Positions 7,882 through 10,143 of a stretch of DNA of 10,143 nucleotides are shown here, piece after piece. Numbering within the stretch: the first letter of the stretch is position 1; every line of letters begins with the position of its first letter. Under the pieces are notes generated by a model. The model was given only the letters and a program-made list of their open reading frames with translations, had not been told where the DNA came from and ran no database searches. The position numbers were made by a program, and so were the translations under genes. Source of the DNA: Verrucomicrobiota bacterium (lineage in GTDB: Bacteria > Verrucomicrobiota > Verrucomicrobiia > Limisphaerales > UBA11320); contig VHDG01000077.1 in NCBI GenBank assembly GCA_016871475.1, positions 1 to 10,143 of the forward strand. The letters run 5' to 3'.

Positions 7882-7905
7882 TTACGAGCACGATTACGAT
7901 TACGA
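7882..7905 (+). repeat. Hexanucleotide tandem repeat TTACGA/GCACGA, four units
   Basis: Four contiguous 6-nt units are seen: TTACGA, GCACGA, TTACGA, TTACGA. They differ only in the first two bases of the second unit. The array ends exactly where a G-rich tract begins. On the minus strand it would translate as alternating Arg-Asn/Arg-Ala, which explains a spurious Arg/Asn-rich open frame. From memory, similar ACGATT/ACGAGC arrays occur between genes in Verrucomicrobia; this is not verified here. Confidence 0.75.
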
Positions 7906-7938
7906 GGGGAAGGGAGGGACGGGGGCGGGGACGGCGGG
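7906..7938 (+). other. Putative G-quadruplex motif
   Basis: Six runs of three or more G lie in 33 nt on the + strand: 7906-7909, 7912-7914, 7916-7918, 7921-7925, 7927-7930 and 7936-7938. The loops are 2, 1, 2, 1 and 5 nt. This comfortably meets the G3+N1-7 rule with spare runs, and the short loops predict a stable parallel fold. It is non-coding and lies about 160 nt upstream of the ATPase gene start. Whether it acts in DNA, RNA or not at all cannot be told from sequence. Confidence 0.65.
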
Positions 7939-8019
7939 AGCCGAAAGAATAAGAAGCGCCCGCGGGGTTCGTCTGGTGACGGAGAAGGGGGCGATGGATG
8001 TGATGCTTGTGGCGGGTGG

Positions 8020-8074
8020 TTGCCGGAGAAGGCGGTATCGCCAGCAGGCAAATTATGCCGATAATACCTCGGCA
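8020..8074 (+). promoter_or_regulatory. Cluster of small hairpins before the ATPase gene
   Basis: TTGCC (8020-8024) pairs with GGCAA (8047-8051) and encloses GGCG-GTAT-CGCC (8031-8042). A second stem-loop pairs TGCCGA (8056-8061) with TCGGCA (8069-8074) around a 7-nt loop. The second stem overlaps GATAAT (8060-8065), a possible -10 element, but no matching -35 hexamer is present. It ends at AAGGAGA (8074-8080). The cluster ends 24 nt before the GTG start. It may be a structured leader or operator; evidence is limited to complementarity. Confidence 0.3.
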
Positions 8075-8090
8075 AGGAGATTGCTTCGGG

Positions 8091-8095
8091 GGAGG
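8091..8095 (+). promoter_or_regulatory. Ribosome binding site supporting the GTG start at 8098
   Basis: GGAGG lies 2 nt before the GTG, closer than usual but one of the few strong Shine-Dalgarno-like sequences before a gene in this window. A second purine stretch, AAGGAGA at 8074-8080, is 17 nt upstream, which is too far. The site and the conserved YGL...PPF start of the protein together favour GTG over the in-frame TTG at 8104. Confidence 0.45.
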
Positions 8096-8097
8096 GC

Positions 8098-8913
8098 GTG
8101 TATTTGGAATTCTATGGGCTGACGGAACCTCCGTTCAGCATCACCCCAAATCCGCGGTTCATTTTCTATAGCGCGAGGCATCGAGAGGCCTTTAACCACC
8201 TCTTGTACGGCATTCGTGAACGCAAAGGCTTCGTCCAGCTCACGGGTGAGGTAGGGGCAGGAAAGACCACCCTTTGCCGGGCGCTTTTGGAGGAGATGGG
8301 AAAAAACTTCTCCACCGCTCTGATCCTCAACCCTGTTCTGGATAACACCGAGCTGCTTCGTGCCGTGGCCATGGAGTTCAATCTTCAAGTCAAGGGCATG
8401 GACCGTCTGGAGTTGTTGAGCGAGATCAACAGATTCCTGTTGGCGGAGGCTGATGCTGGACGCGACGCGGTGCTCATCATTGATGAGGCTCAGAACCTCA
8501 GTAACGAAAGCCTCGAGCAAGTTCGCCTGCTTTCCAATCTCGAGACCAACGATCGAAAGCTGCTTCAGATCGTGCTGATGGGGCAGCCCGAACTTCGCGA
8601 TCGGCTCGAGGACTATTCCCTTCGTCAACTTCGTCAACGGATCACCGTTCGATATCATCTCACCCCGTTGAACCGGAAGGAGCTCGGCACATATGTGCAG
8701 CATCGGCTCGTGATTTCCGGTGCCCGAGGCGTGCCCGTTTTTACCAGCCCCGCTCTATGGCGTGTGTTTCGTTACTCCAAAGGGGTGCCGAGGCTTGTGA
8801 ATGCACTGTGCGACAAGTGTTTGCTCGCAGGTTTTGTACGACAATCGGACTGCATCGACTTCGCCACCGTCGGGCGGGCCATCAATGAACTGGAAGGAAA
8901 AATAAACGCATGA
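8098..8913 (+). CDS. GspA/ExeA-like AAA+ ATPase
   Basis: The product is a 271-residue cytoplasmic P-loop ATPase. It opens with MYLEFYGLTEPPFSITPNPRF-like sequence, the hallmark start of the ExeA/GspA and XrtA-associated ATPase family. Walker A is GEVGAGKTT at 50-58 (Lys56). Walker B is AVLIIDEAQNLS, with Asp129 and Glu130. GQPEL at 162-166 and LRQRITVRYHL, beginning at about 178, follow in the sensor and arginine-finger regions. The lid domain reaches the end (GVPRLVNALCDKCLL). Aeromonas ExeA (over 500 residues) continues with a membrane segment and a peptidoglycan-binding domain; both are absent here. The stop overlaps the next gene's start (ATGA), so translational coupling with the GspB-like partner is likely. 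Such ATPases help place secretins or act in exopolysaccharide/exosortase loci. Which one applies here cannot be decided from the window. Confidence 0.9.
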   Translation: MYLEFYGLTEPPFSITPNPRFIFYSARHREAFNHLLYGIRERKGFVQLTGEVGAGKTTLCRALLEEMGKNFSTALILNPVLDNTELLRAVAMEFNLQVKGMDRLELLSEINRFLLAEADAGRDAVLIIDEAQNLSNESLEQVRLLSNLETNDRKLLQIVLMGQPELRDRLEDYSLRQLRQRITVRYHLTPLNRKELGTYVQHRLVISGARGVPVFTSPALWRVFRYSKGVPRLVNALCDKCLLAGFVRQSDCIDFATVGRAINELEGKINA

Positions 8914-9611
8914 GCTTGATCAACGATGCTCTCAAACGGGCTAATGAACAAAAAGCCAGGCAGGCATCCGCTGCGGAACTCAGTGAGGAACTGAGGCCGG
9001 CGGATGAATCAGCTGAGACGAGTACGCTTTGGCCGATTGGAATCTTCGCCATCTGCCTGGTGGGCTCTGCGTGGTTTGCCTGGGCTTGGTGGCACGGCGG
9101 CACTTCGAAGGTCCCGATCCATGCGGATGTTGTTGAGGCTGCTGCGCGGACACCGGTGCAGGAGGCGGCTGACTATGCGGATCAATCGTTGGAACCTCCT
9201 GTCATCACGCCGCCGGAGCCGGCTGCCGAGACTTCGGAACCCGCTCCAGAACCAGAGCCTGTCAGCCCGGTAGCCAGCTCTCCGCCTGCTCCAGCCAGAC
9301 CTTCCCCTGTTTCCGCGCCTGTTGTTCCAGCGCCATCGCCCATCCGAACAGCATCGGCTCCATCCCAACCCGCCACGGCTGCCCCTTTGCCCGCGCGCAC
9401 GCCTCCGATCCCGGTCTCATGGGCGCCTGCCGTTTTTCCGGCTCTCACCCTGCAGGGGATCTATTTCCGGCCGGCCAATCCGTCTGTGGTGATCAATTCT
9501 CGCACCCTCCACCAGGGAGACGAAATCGCTGGTGCGCGGATACTTGCGATCGATCGCAAGGAGGTAACCGTGCAGTGGCGCAATGAGGTGAGGGTGATCG
9601 GATTCCAATAG
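8910..9611 (+). CDS. GspB-like general secretion assembly protein
   Basis: The product is a 233-residue single-pass inner-membrane protein. The N-terminus MSLINDALKRANEQKARQ is the characteristic cytoplasmic start of GspB/ExeB relatives. A membrane segment follows at about 41-61. A Pro/Ala/Glu-rich, probably disordered, periplasmic linker covers about 85-175. The C-terminal domain at 176-233 (LTLQGIYFRPANPSVVINSR, then LHQGDEIAGARILAIDRKEV) matches the conserved GspB C-terminal fold, which contacts the secretin or peptidoglycan side. The ATG at 8910 overlaps the ATPase stop by 4 nt, giving the usual gspA-gspB pair. In the family, the A-B complex uses ATP to help the secretin cross the cell wall. 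Since the ATPase here lacks membrane and peptidoglycan-binding parts, this protein would provide the only membrane link. No other type II secretion gene is in the window. Confidence 0.85.
   Translation: MSLINDALKRANEQKARQASAAELSEELRPADESAETSTLWPIGIFAICLVGSAWFAWAWWHGGTSKVPIHADVVEAAARTPVQEAADYADQSLEPPVITPPEPAAETSEPAPEPEPVSPVASSPPAPARPSPVSAPVVPAPSPIRTASAPSQPATAAPLPARTPPIPVSWAPAVFPALTLQGIYFRPANPSVVINSRTLHQGDEIAGARILAIDRKEVTVQWRNEVRVIGFQ
9543..9560. repeat. Perfect 18-bp palindrome inside the GspB-like gene
   Basis: CTTGCGATCGATCGCAAG equals its own reverse complement over all 18 bases and contains two GATC sites. It lies in the region coding for the C-terminal domain (LAIDRK). By chance, a palindrome this long is expected about 0.04 times in 10 kb. 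It could be a protein-binding or methylation site, or a coincidence favoured by codon choice. Confidence 0.6.
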
Positions 9612-9636
9612 CCGCGACCTATTTCATTAAACAACC

Positions 9637-10005
9637 ATGAGGACCCGACTTAAGGCCTTCGCAAACCTGTCAACTCCCGACGCCCGCCGTTTGGTTCGCC
9701 GGAAAAACAAGTTGTCATCCATGAGCTCGATGCTAAATTCACGCCGCAATCTCAAGACGAAACTGCGTATGAGCCAGGCTTCCAGTAGTGCCGGACCTGT
9801 CGTTGACGTTGTGAAAAACTCGTCGCTTTACCGTGAGTTCCAAGCGGAGCGCGAGGAGATCCTGCGTCACAAGTGGATCGAGTCGGAGAAGGCGGGCTTT
9901 GACATCGGGTTCGAGCGCGCTTTGACCGACTGGATCGTGAAGCATCGAGCCAAGTGGCGGGAAGCGCGCCAAGCATTGGCAGCGGTGCCTCTCGTCCACT
10001 GTTGA
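9637..10005 (+). CDS. Hypothetical small basic protein
   Basis: I do not recognise this 122-residue protein. The first 50 residues are Arg/Lys/Ser-rich and look disordered. From about 62 a compact, probably helical segment begins (SLYREFQAEREEILRHKWIE, then SEKAGFDIGFERALTDWI and KHRAKWREARQ). Its regular pattern of charged and aromatic residues looks like a conserved domain. No signal peptide or membrane segment is seen, so it should be cytoplasmic. The gene starts 25 nt after the GspB-like stop and may belong to that operon. The start is uncertain: in-frame ATGs at 9721 and 9769 would keep the ordered part and remove much of the basic region. None has a good ribosome binding site. Overlapping minus-strand frames lack any protein-like character and are judged shadows. 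Confidence 0.65.
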   Translation: MRTRLKAFANLSTPDARRLVRRKNKLSSMSSMLNSRRNLKTKLRMSQASSSAGPVVDVVKNSSLYREFQAEREEILRHKWIESEKAGFDIGFERALTDWIVKHRAKWREARQALAAVPLVHC

Positions 10006-10143
10006 CGGCTTCCTCCCTGGTTTTTGCCCAGTTTTCGTTCCTTTAAGGCCGGCCTGCGAGCCGCCAAGGTAACGATGTTTGATCTCTGCTCCAGTTTGTC
10101 TTCCGGCCGCCTCGGATTCCCCCCGGGCCATGGCCCCATCTCG
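10006..10143. other. Trailing 138 nt, no confident gene
   Basis: An ATG at 10075, preceded by AAGGT 5 nt upstream, opens a + frame that stays open to the window end (23 codons). It could be the start of the next gene, but nothing in the peptide is recognisable. Two short GC palindromes are present (AGGCCGGCCT at 10046-10055 and GGGCCATGGCCC at 10125-10136). There is no terminator-like stem followed by T residues. Confidence 0.35.

Larger units (their letters stand above)
7679..8097. other. Long intergenic region between amtB and the ATPase gene (419 nt)
   Basis: No protein gene is supported here. Small open frames on either strand are low-complexity. The minus frame at 7764-8075 reads as Arg/Asn and Pro/Ser runs, because it translates the hexamer and G-rich tracts. 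Recognisable parts, in order, are: a minus-strand open frame without a clear start (7666-7848), a hexamer array (7882-7905), a G-quadruplex motif (7906-7938), a purine-rich tract to about 8000, and small hairpins at 8020-8074. A weak CCCA/TGGG stem follows the amtB stop (7694-7705) but has no T tract, so no terminator is called. Confidence 0.7.

Noticed and set aside
7764..8075. 103-codon minus-strand open frame in the long intergenic region
   Set aside because: Its translation is Pro/Ser and Arg/Asn low complexity produced by the hexamer and G-rich tracts. No domain or ribosome binding site is seen.
9739..10131. Minus-strand open frames opposite the small hypothetical gene
   Set aside because: The + strand product has a more protein-like, ordered segment and fits the operon direction. 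The minus frames look like shadows.
10125..10136. 12-bp GC palindrome near the window end
   Set aside because: It is short, and there is no T tract or conserved context to support a terminator or operator.

Overview
The window is a 10.1 kb stretch of a GC-rich Gram-negative chromosome. Every supported gene lies on the + strand. The organism is most likely a member of Verrucomicrobia or a related PVC-group lineage. This is inferred from weak or absent Shine-Dalgarno sequences before most genes, the style of the polysaccharide-export genes, and an intergenic TTACGA/GCACGA hexamer array of a kind I associate with those genomes. It is not proven by any single marker gene.

Region 1 (1-4354) is the end of an exopolysaccharide export locus. 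It encodes the C-terminal part of an outer-membrane beta-barrel, a Wzc-type chain-length regulator fused to a BY-kinase with a tyrosine cluster, a short Wza/OPX-type export lipoprotein, and a small tail-anchored FHA-like protein. The last three genes are separated by only 10-21 nt. The export lipoprotein is too short to carry its own outer-membrane channel, so the adjacent beta-barrel is a plausible pore. The kinase would control polymer length through tyrosine phosphorylation cycles.

Region 2 (4434-5567) is anmK, a peptidoglycan-recycling kinase with no obvious functional link to its neighbours.

Region 3 (5881-7678) is a classical nitrogen module: a PII signalling protein (glnK) followed 28 nt later by an AmtB ammonium transporter with a signal peptide. 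GlnK would block AmtB when nitrogen is sufficient. The glnK leader contains two overlapping, mutually exclusive inverted repeats.

Region 4 (7679-8097) is a 419-nt non-coding stretch. It holds a hexanucleotide repeat directly abutting a strong G-quadruplex motif, a minus-strand open frame that may be a remnant or a dispersed repeat, and a cluster of small hairpins just before the next gene.

Region 5 (8098-10005) encodes a GspA/ExeA-like AAA+ ATPase without a peptidoglycan-binding domain. It overlaps by 4 nt a GspB-like membrane protein with a Pro/Ala-rich periplasmic linker. A small basic protein of unknown function follows. The pair probably assists assembly of a secretin or another envelope-spanning export apparatus. 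The last 138 nt hold no confident gene.

No tRNA, rRNA, CRISPR array or insertion sequence was seen, and there is no convincing intrinsic terminator. Nothing here is clearly a wholly new system. The most promising leads are the lipoprotein/beta-barrel division of labour, the degenerate membrane-anchored FHA protein, the composite intergenic element at 7666-7938, and the reduced GspA-GspB pair with its unknown third partner.
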